Positions 1 to 11,881 of a stretch of 64,000 nucleotides of DNA are shown piece after piece. The position numbers were made by a program, and so were the translations under genes. The notes beneath the pieces were generated by a model. That model saw nothing but the letters and a program-made list of their open reading frames with translations, ran no database searches and was not told the origin of the DNA. This DNA comes from Areca catechu (taxonomy: Eukaryota > Streptophyta > Magnoliopsida > Arecales > Arecaceae). The DNA lies in NCBI GenBank assembly GCA_021397845.1, contig CM038044.1, positions 103,104,942 to 103,168,941 of the forward strand, given 5' to 3'. Every line of letters begins with the position of its first letter. Position 1 is the first letter of the stretch.

Positions 1-375
1 AACAGTGATTTTCAACTCGTGTCCCCCCGAAATTCTGGTATTTTCTCCTCTTTTCTTGGTTTGGACCGTTATTCACTATTTCCATTCGATTTTTCCTTGA
101 TTTGATCCTATTCCTCACCATTAAATCACCATTTTTATTGTGGTTTTTGAATTATGTTCATCCCCATTTGTTTTTCCCCTGTTGGGACCAATTATCTTTG
201 AATTCTCCTTGGGTTAAATCAGCACATTGCTTCTTCTTCCCCTTTCTCCTCCATTGTTCTTGGCCGAGCCTTTTCATTTTTCTTTTCTCTTCCCATCGGT
301 TTCTTCTTGGTTGGACTGTTGTCATTTCTTGTCTCAACCTTTTCATCTCTTCTTTCCCTCCCTCAGTTGGTTGTC

Positions 376-1997
376 ATGGGACCAAGGAAGCAGCTTGCAT
401 ATGAAAGGAAATCGAGTCTAGGTTTAGCAGAAAGAAGAACTAAAGCCACGAATGACATTAGTCAGCAGACTGAGAGAGCAGCACCTCCTCCTTCACTTTC
501 AGTTGAGAGAGTATCTGGAAAGATGATTGCTGCCAGTCGTCGAGTGGATTTGGGTTTCTTTGACCATCAGGGCTTCGGACTTCAACAGGTTCTCGAGTCA
601 GCCGGGTTGATCTCCTTCTATACTATGAAGGAGAAGTACTACCCATATTTGATTCGTACGTTCTATGGGAGCTTTGATTGTAGCAGGATGTTATGGAGTG
701 CCACTGTTAGAGGTATTCGTATTCGATCACTGAGGAGGTTCTTAGCCATGTCTGGGAGATTTCCCACCATGGGATCGTTGCTTCATGTATAGAGGACCGA
801 GAGGAGGCTTTCAGGTGCATACTAGAGCATGATGGCATTTGCATTGTGGCTACAGTCACCATGAACCAGCTTTCTATTGAGATGCGCCTCCTGTATCACT
901 TCATTGCCCGGATCCTACTCCCGAAATTGGATGTTTTGACTTTATCACTGAGAGGGAGTTGATGATGATGGTGTGCCTGATGTAGAGGATTGTTGTTGAT
1001 CTTCTTACTCTGATGACGGCACTGATGAGAGATGCTGTGACCCAGCGATGACACTGTCTTCCATATGGGATGGGTTGACACATCTGTTTAGAGCTTACGC
1101 TGTACCTTTGGAGGGAGAGACCTCCAAAGATATTTTGCACACAGATGTGATGACGAGCGCTCACTTCACCACATGGGATACAGGAGATTAGCAGATAGAT
1201 GGGTGCGCCGGGAGTCTGGCCAAGAGCCAGACGAGGAGGATGAGCTTAGAGAGGCTGAGGCAGGGCCTTCTAATACACCTCCTAGACCAATACCACTAGC
1301 AGCGACTGAGCCAGAGCCTGTCACACCTGCACCAGCTGCTTCACCTTTTGCTACTCCTCCTTCAGCTACAGGTACATCCTTTGAGGAGCTTGTTAAACAG
1401 GAGTTCTTAGATGTCTAGAGTGAGATTATTGGTTTGGCTGTTAGGTCTACCCAGCTGAGGATTGAGGTTGAGAGTTTGAGAGCTCACACTGACTCTCAGC
1501 TCTCAAGTATTCAGGAGACCATGGAGGCTAGTTTTAGAGAGATCAGAGACTTACTGAGATCACTTTTACCTCTAGCAGCACCTTCAGATCCACCTCCTCC
1601 TCCACCGGCAGATGATGATGATGACCACCCTGATGGACATAATGACACTCTTGGTGGTGGTGATGGTGATGGTGGCGACAGAGTGACTAATATTGTTGAC
1701 AGTTCTTGTGGGAGTTATGACCGAGCAGGTGATTATAAGATAGTCAGTCGAGATACCCAGACTCCAGTTGTTCATCCTGATGATTCGTATGATACTCCGA
1801 TTTCGACTGCTCCCGTCTTTCTAACACCCGCTGAGACTCTTCCTCCACCATCTACTCGATCTTCCAAGATAGTACCCAGATTTGGACGATCCACTAGGAC
1901 TAGGAGTCATAGTACTCTTAAGACCCCTAGAGCCCTTGTTCCTAGGTCTAGGATTAATGGTCCTATTTACTTTGAGCTTCAATCTAATGAGGAGTAG
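376..1997 (+). pseudogene. Envelope-like third ORF of the outer Sirevirus, broken
   Basis: The ATG at 376 opens a reading frame starting MGPRKQ. The inner element's third ORF starts the same way and shares further blocks: RTKA, RVDxxFxDxQ, an EMRLLxH block and a PYGMGLTxLFR block. These products resemble the proteins annotated as envelope-like or putative plant transposon protein in plant Sireviruses; their role is unproven. The frame stops at 790-792, homology continues in other frames through 793-1172, then resumes at 1173-1418, where it ends in TAG. The last open stretch (1434-1995) has no ATG at its start. It holds a likely coiled coil of about 45 residues, a Pro run, an Asp/His-rich patch and a Ser/Thr/Pro-rich tail. 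I see no signal peptide or membrane segment in the readable parts. At least three breaks make it a pseudogene. Confidence 0.75.
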
Positions 1998-2154
1998 CCT
2001 CACAGATGTTTATCTCGATGCTTATGTATTAGTTTTTATGATTCATCTATGCTTATGTGTTAGTTTGATGTTTATCCTGATGTTGTACTTGTCATGTTTA
2101 TGGATCATGTTCTAGTATATGCTGAGTGTATTAGCAACTTTGTACTGAAAACTT

Positions 2155-2171
2155 ATATATATATATATATG
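2155..2171. repeat. (TA)n microsatellite, target site of the inner element
   Basis: A short TA run inside the outer element ends in ATATG, which is duplicated at 13513-13517 on the far side of the inner Sirevirus. Confidence 0.85.
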
Positions 2172-3794
2172 TGTTGCCCAGAGAGCAACCCAAGAGGGGG
2201 GGTGAATTGGGTCTCAAAAAAATTTAAAACTAAGCTTGATAATACAAGTAGCAACCTTCACAAGACAAGATATGCAATTCAATTCAACAAGGTACTAAAA
2301 TTTAAGTGCAATGCTCTAAAGTAGTAGTGCAACAAAAATTAAAAGCAATAAGAAATAAAGTAAAGAGCAAGGAGGGAGAGAACAAGTAATCACAAATACA
2401 ATAATCTATAGTGGTTCAGTGCCAATAATGCACCTATATCCACTCCCCAAGATCCCCTTGAGAATTCAGTATAATCCAATGATTACGGTCGATTAGTTTT
2501 CCGGGCTCACTAATCAAAACCGACTTGTTTTACAAGACTTACAAGTTACAACCTCACTTGGTTTTATGGGCTAACCAAGAACCTAATTGGTTTTCACAAG
2601 GCTAACCAAAAAACCTCCCTTGGTTTTCCGGGCTAACCAAGAACCTTAGTGGTTTTGTGGGCTAACCACCAACCTAATTGATTTTCAAGGCTTACCAATA
2701 ACCTCACTTGGTTTTCCAATAGGCTAACCAATAACCTTTACAAGATATAAGATGAAGAAATAAAGAACCAATGTAAGCTTTCAATAATAAAGTAAATAAG
2801 TCGATGTAGCTCGATGTAGTGTTGCTTTGCTCTTGTTGAAGCCTTTTGAGTGTCCAAGATTGAATGATCTTCAATGTACTTGATAGCTTTAAATGCTTGG
2901 AAGGCTTCCCTTTTGATTGAGAGTGGTTGAGCTTTGAATGAATAGGAGTTAAGGCTCTTCTCTCTTCTTTATCACTAAACTCTTTTTGGATATTCAATAT
3001 CTTACTTCTTGATTTGATTTGGAGGCTTTATATACCTTCCCAAGCCCTCAAAATCGAAATCTATCTATTATACTTGAAAAACTAGCCGTTGGAGGGCATT
3101 TGGGAGAGTTCTGCGCTTGAAAAAACTAGCCGTTACTGTTCTCAGAACTCCATGTATCGACACTTCCTCTTCATGTGTCAACACATTATGTCGACACATA
3201 TTTTTCTTGAGTCGACACAAGTTCAAAATATTCCATTCAGATTCTCTGAAAAAATTAGCTGAGTCGACTCATTCTCAGCTGAGTCGACATTGAGTCGACA
3301 CATAAGGTCCATGTGTCGACACATCAACTATTCCTTTAGCTTCTGCAAGTTCTGTGGCTTGAAATTCTCAGGCAATGTGTTGATCCATGTGTTGACACCT
3401 GGAGTCGACACATAAGGTCCATGTATCGACACATCATCTATGCCATTTGAAATATTGCTGCGTGCTGGCCTGAGTTAATACATCATCTTCATGTGTCGAC
3501 ACATCATGTCATGTATCGACACCTTGAGTCGACCATCATCAAAAGGTGCAAAAATTACTGAACTTGTGCTGGAACATGTTTTTATTTGCCTTAGTCATCC
3601 ATTCAACCATTTCTTTGAGTGTCCAAGTCTTGTTTTGTGCAATCATTCCATTCAAACTTGGTTCTTCAACATAATTAGGCTTCTTCAAATTTTGTGAGCA
3701 TCCTTTCAATGAAAACACACTTAAAGCAAATCATTAGTCCTCAAATTAGACTTAACTATTTGCTTATCATCAAAATCAATTAGTGGAGTCAACA
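2172..3794 (-). repeat. 3' LTR of the inner Sirevirus
   Basis: This 1623-bp LTR is homologous to 11882-13512 along its length. It contains many copies of the self-complementary motif GTGTCGACAC (about 3140-3530), alternating 'ggctaacca' units (about 2570-2730) and a TATA-like tttatata at 3028-3035 (minus sense tatataaa). Short open frames across it are not conserved genes. Confidence 0.93.
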
Positions 3795-3809
3795 ATCTCT
3801 CCCTTTTTA
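3795..3809 (-). other. Main polypurine tract of the inner Sirevirus
   Basis: On the minus strand, AAAAAGGGAGAGA lies directly against the start of the 3' LTR, where plus-strand DNA priming is expected. Confidence 0.8.
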
Positions 3810-4596
3810 ATGATGACAAAACCCTTAAGTATAAAATAATTTAAAAGTAAAGCTTTAAGAGAATTGATCAAGATGCACAATATTGAAAGCATTAAGTATA
3901 CAACCATTACTTAAAGATATAATCATTCAAAATATAAGTAATAGAATTTGAGCTTGTTTCAAAGATAGAGAGTATCAGAGCTTAGTCAGAACTTTGATAT
4001 TTATTTAAATGCATTAAGAACATGTATCATGATACTCTTACAATAAAAATTTCAGCAATTAACAAAGCTCCTCCTGAATTAATGATTCATAACAAAATTT
4101 GTGAGAATCTTTTCAAAAATATTGAAAGAGGGATTTTGAGAATCAAATTTACTTTGACAAAAGGTGAAGCTCTCCCTTTCATAAATTCAAGTTTTCAAAA
4201 AAAAATTAAAAGTTACTCCCCCTTTAGTTTGGAGAAGTAAACACATTTATATTTAAATAAAATCATGAACTACTCCCCCTTTTTATTATCATTAAAAGGT
4301 AGGAAGTAAAGGAAATGAATAAACAAGACAAAGCATAGTCATTGAATGTATAAAAATAATTCAAGACATCATTCATGTCCATCAAAGATATAGAAATGAG
4401 AAAACAAAAGGTTTTTCATATATGTATTATCAAGTACACAACAAAGATAAAAGTACATGTATGCATGAAAGTAAACTATCTAGAAATATAAAACTATCTA
4501 GAAATACATCAATGTCCTAATCCTCATCCATCGAGTCATCAGAAGATGAACGATCTCGATCGGTCCGGTATCAGTAAAAGATAGAGCTCGCGGCCA
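3810..4596 (-). other. Non-coding 3' region of the inner Sirevirus with extra polypurine tracts
   Basis: There is no coding signal here. Two additional minus-strand AAAGGGGGAGT tracts lie at 4215-4225 and 4272-4284. Repeated polypurine tracts upstream of the main one are a known Sirevirus trait. The rest is AT-rich. Confidence 0.7.
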
Positions 4597-6539
4597 TCAT
4601 GGTCGAAGATCTCGAAGTCTGGTCCTGGTCGACTGAGGAGGGGTACGGCGTCCATGTCCTCTGCGACGAAAATAAGTTCGACCTCTGGCTGAAGCAGTAG
4701 AAGTAGAAGCTATGTCCTCCGCAGGAACTGAACTGATCAGGTGAATCATCTCAGCAACAGCTGGAGTAAGAGTACGGTCAAAAGTAGGGCCTGAATCGAG
4801 ATACTGAAAGCCGGGTATATAAAACCCAAGCTCTCGAGAGACTGACGATGTATGAATGGTAGGACTAACAAAAGTAGGTGTAACAGTTGATGATACAGGC
4901 ATATCAAGAACAACAGTATCAGCTGTAGAAAGTATCGGTGTATCTATAATATGTGTATCAAGTATGGGGGTCTCGATGATAGGTGTCTGAATGTCAGGAG
5001 AATCAATGAATGAAATATCAATGTCAGGTAGGTCAATAACAGGACTAAGAATAGGAATTGAAACAGGAACTGGAGTGTGATCAAACAATCTAGAAGGAGA
5101 GGATGGATCAGGTATCGGAGCAGGTGAGAAGGATGGGTCAACAACTGGGCTCGCAGGCATGTCATCCGTCACCTCCATAACTGGCTCTGACATAAGATCA
5201 GCAATGTCAAAATGGTCTGAGTCAGTCACCTCATCTCCATCAATAGTATCTCCATCTCCATCTCCAACTCTAGTCTCAACACCGGTATCGATATCAACAA
5301 ACATCCACTGGTACTGGAGCAGGTACATCAACAGAAGAAGGAACAGTGTCTGCAGCAGGAGCACTTGTAGAAGATCTGGACAGTGCTGAGAGAATAACCG
5401 AAATACCATCACTAAGACCAATGTGGCTCTCTCTCGTATCAGCAATAAAGATGTCTAGATGCTGTCTCATGATGAAAACATCGATCTCTATGAATCTAAC
5501 TCTGTCATCTAGAGTATCTGAAATACCAGGATTCTCCGTCTGTGCCGGCTATGGCAGGGCAGATGTAGAAGGATCAGACTGAGCTAGTTGTGCTGCCTCT
5601 CAGGCTGTGTCTCGCTCGGTCCAGCCTCATCAGAAAGAATCCGCTCCTCCTCTGCTATATCCTCATCAATGTTAGCTGCATCCTCGGCCTGTCTTGATGT
5701 CCTTCGTGTCCACTGGCCTCGGACTAAATGATAACCCATGCGATGCAACGACCTGATGTCATATACATCGGTATGGATCAGAGTACGATAAGGCTCATCC
5801 TGGAAGCTGACTCCATACTCCCGAAACAGTACAGTCAAACCCATGCCATACGGTAAGAAGAGCCACTGACTAGACACTGCCTCAGTAATCTGATGAACCA
5901 TTAGAATAGGAAGACAAATCTGCGTCCACTGAATCAGGGAGATCATCACGAGCAACTCCCGCTCGGCAATGTAGTCAAATTGACCGATCTTCGACAGAAG
6001 AATCCGAATAACTATATGATGTAGTAGTCTCATCTCCGCAGACAATCTCGATGCAGGAATAGTGGCTCCCTCTGGTAAGATATAGGACTCAAAAATGCAC
6101 CGGAGACCACTAACTCTGTCCATCAGACAGTCAATAACTGATCCAGCCATGGGTATATCCTACACTCGGCTCAAAATCTCTTCTGAAGAGATAGGGACAT
6201 CCCATCCTCTAACCTGTGCAACCTAACCATCTGATCCGCGGGCAAGTGATCCGTAGAACTCTCTCATCAACCCGGGATAGTATCTTCGCTGAGCGAACAG
6301 AAAGTAGCCAACCCAGCATGTCAGATCCACTCTTCTATCCAAAAATGCTGCTGGTCCAAGAAAGAAAAGTCCACTCGGTGTCCTCCAACCACTGTCTTGG
6401 AGCTCATCCGACTAGAAGGAGTAAACAATGATCGTGCAGGCAGATCTGGAGCCCTAGACTCGTGTCGTGCCTTCGTTCTCTGCTCTTCTTCATGCTGTGA
6501 CTGACGCGGTCGGTGAACGACTTGTTTGCGAGGACCCAT
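4597..6539 (-). pseudogene. Envelope-like third ORF of the inner Sirevirus, broken
   Basis: It starts at ATG 6539 with MGPRKQ, like the outer element's third ORF. Open segments are 6539-6321, 6150-5584 and 5445-4597, in differing frames. The middle segment has the conserved EMRLLHHIVIRILL and PYGMGLTVLFREYGV blocks. The last segment has short hydrophobic runs near its start, is then rich in Asp, Pro, Ser and Thr with repeated Ile-Asp-Thr-Pro phrases, and ends in an Arg-rich tail. Its position after pol matches the envelope-like ORF of Sireviruses. Whether such proteins act in entry or are simply a third structural protein is unknown. Frame breaks near 6320-6150 and 5584-5445 make it non-functional as read. 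Confidence 0.75.
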
Positions 6540-6563
6540 TATCAAGATTGTAGGTTTGGGCAA

Positions 6564-7003
6564 GGTTTTTGGTGGAAAAAGAGAGTTTATAGGGTTTAGG
6601 AGCTAAAACCTAAGTAGATTTCCAACAAAAATGGCTACCAAAGTCTCAAATCCAAGAAATCCATGGCTTAAAACTAAGAAATGGGAGGATGAATAGTATG
6701 GATACCTGGAATCGAGGTGTTGGCTCAGAGGAGAATGAATTTTGGGGGGGAAATGGTTCAAAAATTCTTAAAATCTCAGTTTCCCGTCGGCATGTATCGA
6801 CTCATGCATGTGTCGACACATTTTGGTGTCAACACATGATGTGTCGACACATCGACTTAAAAACTAAAAAATTAGGGATTTCATAAAAAGATCAAAATCA
6901 ATTGAAATAACAGGTTTTTAGAGTCAAATCAGCAATGATCAATCATGATATATCATTAATAAGGTTAAATTGATGTAGTTTGAGTCAAATTGGGAGGAAA
7001 GAT
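6564..7003 (-). other. Spacer between pol and the third ORF, with GTCGAC motifs
   Basis: No coding signal is seen. At about 6785-6865 there are several GTGTCGACAC-type palindromes like those in the LTRs, an internal occurrence of the same motif family. Confidence 0.5.
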
Positions 7004-8479
7004 TTAATCAAATGGATTGATGATCCTGAGCTCTCTTCTAATCATACAGAATCGATCTTCCAAGAGAGGTTTAGTTAAAATATCAGCTAATTGAAATTCA
7101 GTACATATAAATTCAAGCAAAATATCATTGTTTTCAATATGATCTCTAATAAAGTGATGTCTAATTTCAATGTGCTTGCTCCTAGAGTGTTGAATAGAAT
7201 TTTTAGTCAAGCAAATAACACTGGTATTATCATATTTAATAGGAGTTCTAGCCAACTTGATTCCAAAGTCTTCAAGTTATTGCTTAATCCATAGGATTTG
7301 AGTACAACAACTTTCTGCTGCAATATACTCAGCCTCAGCTGTGGATAGTGCAATTGAAGTTTGTTTCTTGCTAAACCATTAGATTAAGTTAACTCCAAGA
7401 AATTGGCAAGTTCCACTAGTACTCTTTCTATCTAATCTACAACCAGCAAAGTCTGCATCAGAATATCCAATCAATTCAGCAGAAGAATTTCTAGCATACC
7501 ACAAACCAATACTAATAATACCTGACAGATATCTAATAATGCGCTTAACAGCCATAAGATGTGATTCCTTAGGTTCAGACTGATATCTAGCACACATGCT
7601 AACACTGAACATAATATCTGGTCTACTAGCAGTCAAATATAGTAAAGAGCCTATCATGCCTCTATATAATTTTTGATCTATAGATATACCATTTTCATCT
7701 TTATCTAGTTTACATGAGGGGCTCATAGGCGTACCTATTGACTTAGTAGTCTCCATCCCAAACTTTTTGATAATTTTTCTTGTGTACTTAGATTGGTTGA
7801 TGAAGATACCATCTGAAGTTTGCTTGATCTGGGGTCCAAGAAAGAAATTAAGTTCTCCCATCATGCTCATCTCGAACTCATCCTGCATTAGCTTAGCAAA
7901 CTCTTGACAAAGAATTTCATTAGTAGCATCAAAAATGATGTCATCAATATATATTTGTACTACTAATAAATCATAATCTTTCCTTTTCAAAAATAGTTTT
8001 GTCAACATTTCCTCTAGAAAATTCATTTTCGATAAGAAATTTTCTTAACCTTTTATACCATACTCTAGGTGCTTGCTTTAAACCATAAAGTGCTTTGTGC
8101 AGTTTGAAAACATGATCAGGATGTGCATGATTTTCAAAACTAGGTGGTTGTTCAACAAAAACTTTTTCATTTATAAAGCCATTTAGGAAAGCACTCTTAA
8201 TATCCATTTGAAATAATTTGAAGTTCATAAAAATGCAAAAGCTAACAATAGTCTAATTGCTTCAAGCCTATCAACAGGAGCAAAAGTTTCATCAAAGTCA
8301 ATCCCTTGCTCCTGGTTATAGCCTTTAGCAACTAGCCTAGCTTTATTTCTAATGGCAATACCATTTTCATCTAATTTATTCCTAAATACCCATTTAGTGC
8401 CAATAATTGAAATATTAGATGTTCTTTCTACAAGTGTCCAAACATTATTTCTATCAAATTGAATTAATTCTTCTTGCAT
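7004..8479 (-). pseudogene. Reverse transcriptase-RNase H part of pol, inner Sirevirus
   Basis: This copies element RNA to DNA and removes the RNA strand. From the right: KWVFRNKLDENG and ARLVAKGYNQEQGIDFDETF (8479-8225), then FQMDIKSAFLNG and KALYGLKQAPRVWY (8228-7971), then the catalytic YIDDI motif (8026-7379) and the copia RNase H block GYSDADFAGC. RNase H continues with RSKHIEIRHHFIRD and QLADILTKPL (7255-7004). These are textbook Ty1/copia motifs. Frame changes near 8225 and 8000 and stops between 7379 and 7255 break the polyprotein. The active-site aspartates in YIDDI are kept. Confidence 0.93.
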
Positions 8480-8529
8480 AGCATTGATCCAATTAAAGTA
8501 TTTTTCAGCTTCTTCAAAATATTTAGGTT

Positions 8530-10124
8530 CTACTTGAGATACAAAAGCAATATAATCACATTCATTTCTAATAAAGCTCGAGTTCTTACCTCTTTAGATG
8601 GATCACCTAAGATTAATTCCTTAGGGTGTCCATGAGCATACCTCCACTCCCTAGGTAGATCATGATGCACTGGAGTGTCATCTTCTTTCTCACTCTTGTC
8701 CTGATTTTTTTCATTTGGTTGAGCTTGATCATCAAATGTCAGCTTCTGAAGTTTGTCAGCACCTGTACAATCATCAGATGTATCCTCTTTTCTCGAGGAC
8801 TTGTTAGAACATTCTTCAAATACAACATGTACTGACTTTCTATAACTAAAGTCCATTTGTTAAATACTCTGTATGCCCTACTTGATATAGAGTCTCCTAA
8901 GAAGATACCTTCATCAGACTTAGCATCGAACTTCCCTAGATGATATTTTCCATTGTTCAAAATAAAACATTTACAATCAAAAATTTGAAAATATTTCAAA
9001 GTTGGTTTTCTTTGGTTCCAAAGCTCATATGGAGTTTTCTTTAAAATAGGGCATATCAAAACACGATTTAAAACATAACAGGCTGTATTTATAGCTTCAG
9101 TCCAAAAATACCTTTGCAAATCGTTTTCATAAAGTATAGTGCATACCATTTTTTCTAAAGTGTGATTTTTCCTTTCTACTATCCCATTTCACTGAGGCAT
9201 CCTAGGTGCCGAGAAATTGTGTTCTATGTCTTTTTCATTACAAAAGTTTTCAAAATCTTGATTTCCAAATTCGGTTCCATGATCACTATGAATACAAATG
9301 ACTAAAACACCTTTCTCATTTGAAACTTTTCTATAAAACTTTATGAATACAGAAAATGACTCATCTTTTTGTGCTAAAAAGAAAACCCATGTAAATCTCG
9401 AAAAATTGTCCACAATAACTAATCCATATCTCTTGCCTCCTAGACTTGATGTTCTAGTTGGTCTAAAGAGATCCATATGGAGTAGTTCAAGTGGTTTACT
9501 AGTAGTTACAAATCCTTTTGGTTTAAAAGAAGTTTTGACTTGTTTTCGAAATTGACATGCTTGGCAAATTCTATCTTTTTCAAAACTGATTTCAGGTAAA
9601 TCTCTAATTAAATTCTTTTTGCAAAGTTTTGAAATAAGGTACATACTAGCATGCCCTAACCTTCTATGCCATAACCAACTAGTCTCTTCCTTGGTAGAAT
9701 TCATTACAATAAGGCATTCTTCATTAGGTAAAGATAGATCATCAAGATCTACAAGATAAATATTTCCATGCATTTTTTCAATGAATTGTACTCCATTTAA
9801 ATCTAGACTAGAAATCATACAATATGATGATTTGAAAACTACTTGAAAATCTTTATCGCAAAACTGGCTAATACTTAAGAGATTATGCTTTAAACCATCT
9901 ACTAAAAGTACATTACTAATACTATTAGAAAGAGTTATGTGAACCTTACTAATTCCAATGATTTTACCTTTACCATTATCACCGAAGGTCACACTCCCTC
10001 CATTCAAAGCTTCAAGAGAAATGAATTGCTTCACATCTCCAGTCATGTGCCTTGAGCAACCACTATCAAGATACCAAATTTGTTTGTTTCTTTTGGTTGC
10101 AAGACACACCTGCAATAAGATCAA
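8530..10124 (-). pseudogene. Protease-integrase part of pol, inner Sirevirus
   Basis: The aspartic protease motif appears as WYLDSGCSRHMTG near 10070-10035. It is followed by the GAG-pre-integrase HHCC zinc region (LWHRRLGHAS ... CQACQFRKQ) and the integrase core with LLHMDLF, VDNFSRFTWVFF and HSDHGTEFGN, which carry the first two acidic residues. A stop codon at about 9189 falls between the second acidic residue and the glutamate in GIVERKN. Homology resumes at 9149-8739 with FWTEAINTACYVLNR and TPYELW, then shifts frame into a low-complexity acidic link (8856-8530). The copia order protease-integrase-RT is clear. The stop alone would separate integrase from RT. Confidence 0.9.
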
Positions 10125-10183
10125 GCTTTATTTTTAGGTACCCAAGCTAACTTGGGTTCTTTCGGGTTAGCATTCAAAATGGT

Positions 10184-10740
10184 TCATTTTGGAACCCACA
10201 CTTTACCAAAAGACATGATTTTTCTAAAACTACATTGATATGATTTATGACCTAATTTTTTGCAAGTAAAACAAGTAATACTGGATGATGCAGGTACAAA
10301 AAAGTTTTTGAAATACTTTTGTTGCTTTTGAGGTTTATATCCTAAACCTGCCTTGTTAAAAACTGCTCTTTGATTATTTAAAAATAAATTCAGCTTTTCT
10401 AAACTATAAGTAAACTTATCAACAAAAGGTTTGATTTTCTCAAGTTCATTTTTATATTTTTCATTTTCAAGCTCCGAATCCTTGTTTTTCTTTATAAGAT
10501 CATTGTTAGAAACAACATGTTTAGGTCTTTTTAAAACTTCATTTTTCATAGCTAAAGCGTTATTTTTTTTTCTAAAACATCTAGTTTAGTTTTCAAAGAA
10601 CTAACATCATTAAGTTAAGAATTGTTTTCTAATAAGAAACTATTAGCATACTTTTTTAACTTCTTATTTTCAGATAATACTAACTTATAATCATGCATCA
10701 ATTCTTCAAAAGCACTTCTAAGCTCATCAAAATAAAATCA
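10184..10740 (-). pseudogene. Gag-pol junction of the inner Sirevirus: coiled coil and second CCHC knuckle
   Basis: A Lys/Glu-rich, probably coiled-coil stretch (10549-10420 and beyond in broken frames) is followed by CFTCKKLGHKSYQC at about 10270-10225, a perfect CX2CX4HX4C zinc knuckle. It sits between gag and protease. Frame breaks around 10550-10740 separate it from gag. Confidence 0.75.
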
Positions 10741-10870
10741 ACTTCAGAGTCGGAACATCCCTCTTCATTGTCCTGATGTGCCATGAAGTAGAGATTTGTA
10801 ATTTCAGTCTGCTCTTCTTCTGAACTGGAGTCTTCGCTATCACTCTACGTGGCCATCATTGCTTTCTTCC

Positions 10871-11824
10871 TTAGTTTCTTCCTTGTTTTCTTGAGGAGAG
10901 GACAATCAAATTTGTAGTGCCCAGGCTTCTTGCACTCGAAGCATATAGGTACTTCCTTTCCTTTTCTTTTTCCTTTCCCTTTTCCTTGGATTGAAATTTC
11001 TTCTTATAGGGAAACTTCCTTCTCTTCATAAATCTTCTAAATTTTTGGGCAAGGAGGGCTTCTGCGCCTTCTTCCTCTTCTTCATCTTCGGACTCATCAA
11101 TCGAGGATTCTTCTTGAACATTTGATTTAAAAGCAATCTCCTTCTTTTTATCCAAGTCCATTGATTTCTGTTTCAAGTTGAGCTCATAGGTCATGAGCGA
11201 TCCTACTAGCTGCTCAAGTGGAAGCTTGTCTACATCCTTTGCCTCTTGAATTACGGTCACCTTTGGATCCCACGATGTCGAAAGTGATCTAAAAATTTTA
11301 TTCACAAGATTAGCATTCGATATGACTTTACCAAGACTTCTCATAGCATTTACAATATTTGTAAAACATGTATACATATCAGTGATAGATTCATTTGGTT
11401 TCATTCGGAATATCTCATATGTGTGCACTAACATATTTATCTTGGTGTTCTTCACTTGATCGGTACCCTCATGGGTAACTTCAAGTGTGTCCCATATTTC
11501 TTTGGCAGACATGCATGTAGATATCCTATTAAATTCACTAGGATCTAATGCACAATACAAGAGATTCATTGCCTTAGCATTGATCTCGGATTATTTAATA
11601 TCATTTTCATTCCAATCCTCTTCAAGTTTTGGGATGGAAACATCATTAACCACCACCGAAGGAATATGAGGACCCTTATCAACTACTTTCCACAAATTAT
11701 AATCTATAGAATGCATATAAATTCTCATCCTAGTTTTTCAATACGTATAATTTGTTCCATTAAAAAATGAAGGTATATTTGAGGCTTGTCCCTTAACTAC
11801 ACTGGTACCAATTGGGGTTGTCAT
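10871..11824 (-). pseudogene. Gag (UBN2-type copia capsid protein), inner Sirevirus
   Basis: This is the capsid precursor that packages element RNA. The start is ATG 11824, just inside the primer site, opening MTTPIGTSVVKGQ. In-frame stops lie near 11740 (where a conserved Trp is expected) and at about 11595. The segment 11569-10871 has the UBN2 features: AKEIWDTLEVTHEG, an Arg-Met-Lys-Pro-Asn-Glu-Ser block, and LNxKQKSMD. It then runs into an acidic patch and a very basic Lys/Glu tail. A frameshift near 10945 displaces the first zinc knuckle, CFECKKPGHYKFDC, which is readable in the adjacent frame. Not functional as it stands. Confidence 0.9.
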
Positions 11825-11866
11825 AGATCTTTACTCAAGGTGGTAAAGCCTATATACTGAGAACAA

Positions 11867-11879
11867 GGCTCTGATACCA
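11867..11879 (-). other. Primer binding site, initiator-Met tRNA type (inner Sirevirus)
   Basis: The minus strand reads TGGTATCAGAGCC two bases inside the 5' LTR. This is the standard plant copia site complementary to the 3' end of initiator methionine tRNA. It fixes the element's orientation as minus. Confidence 0.92.
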
Positions 11880-11881
11880 CT

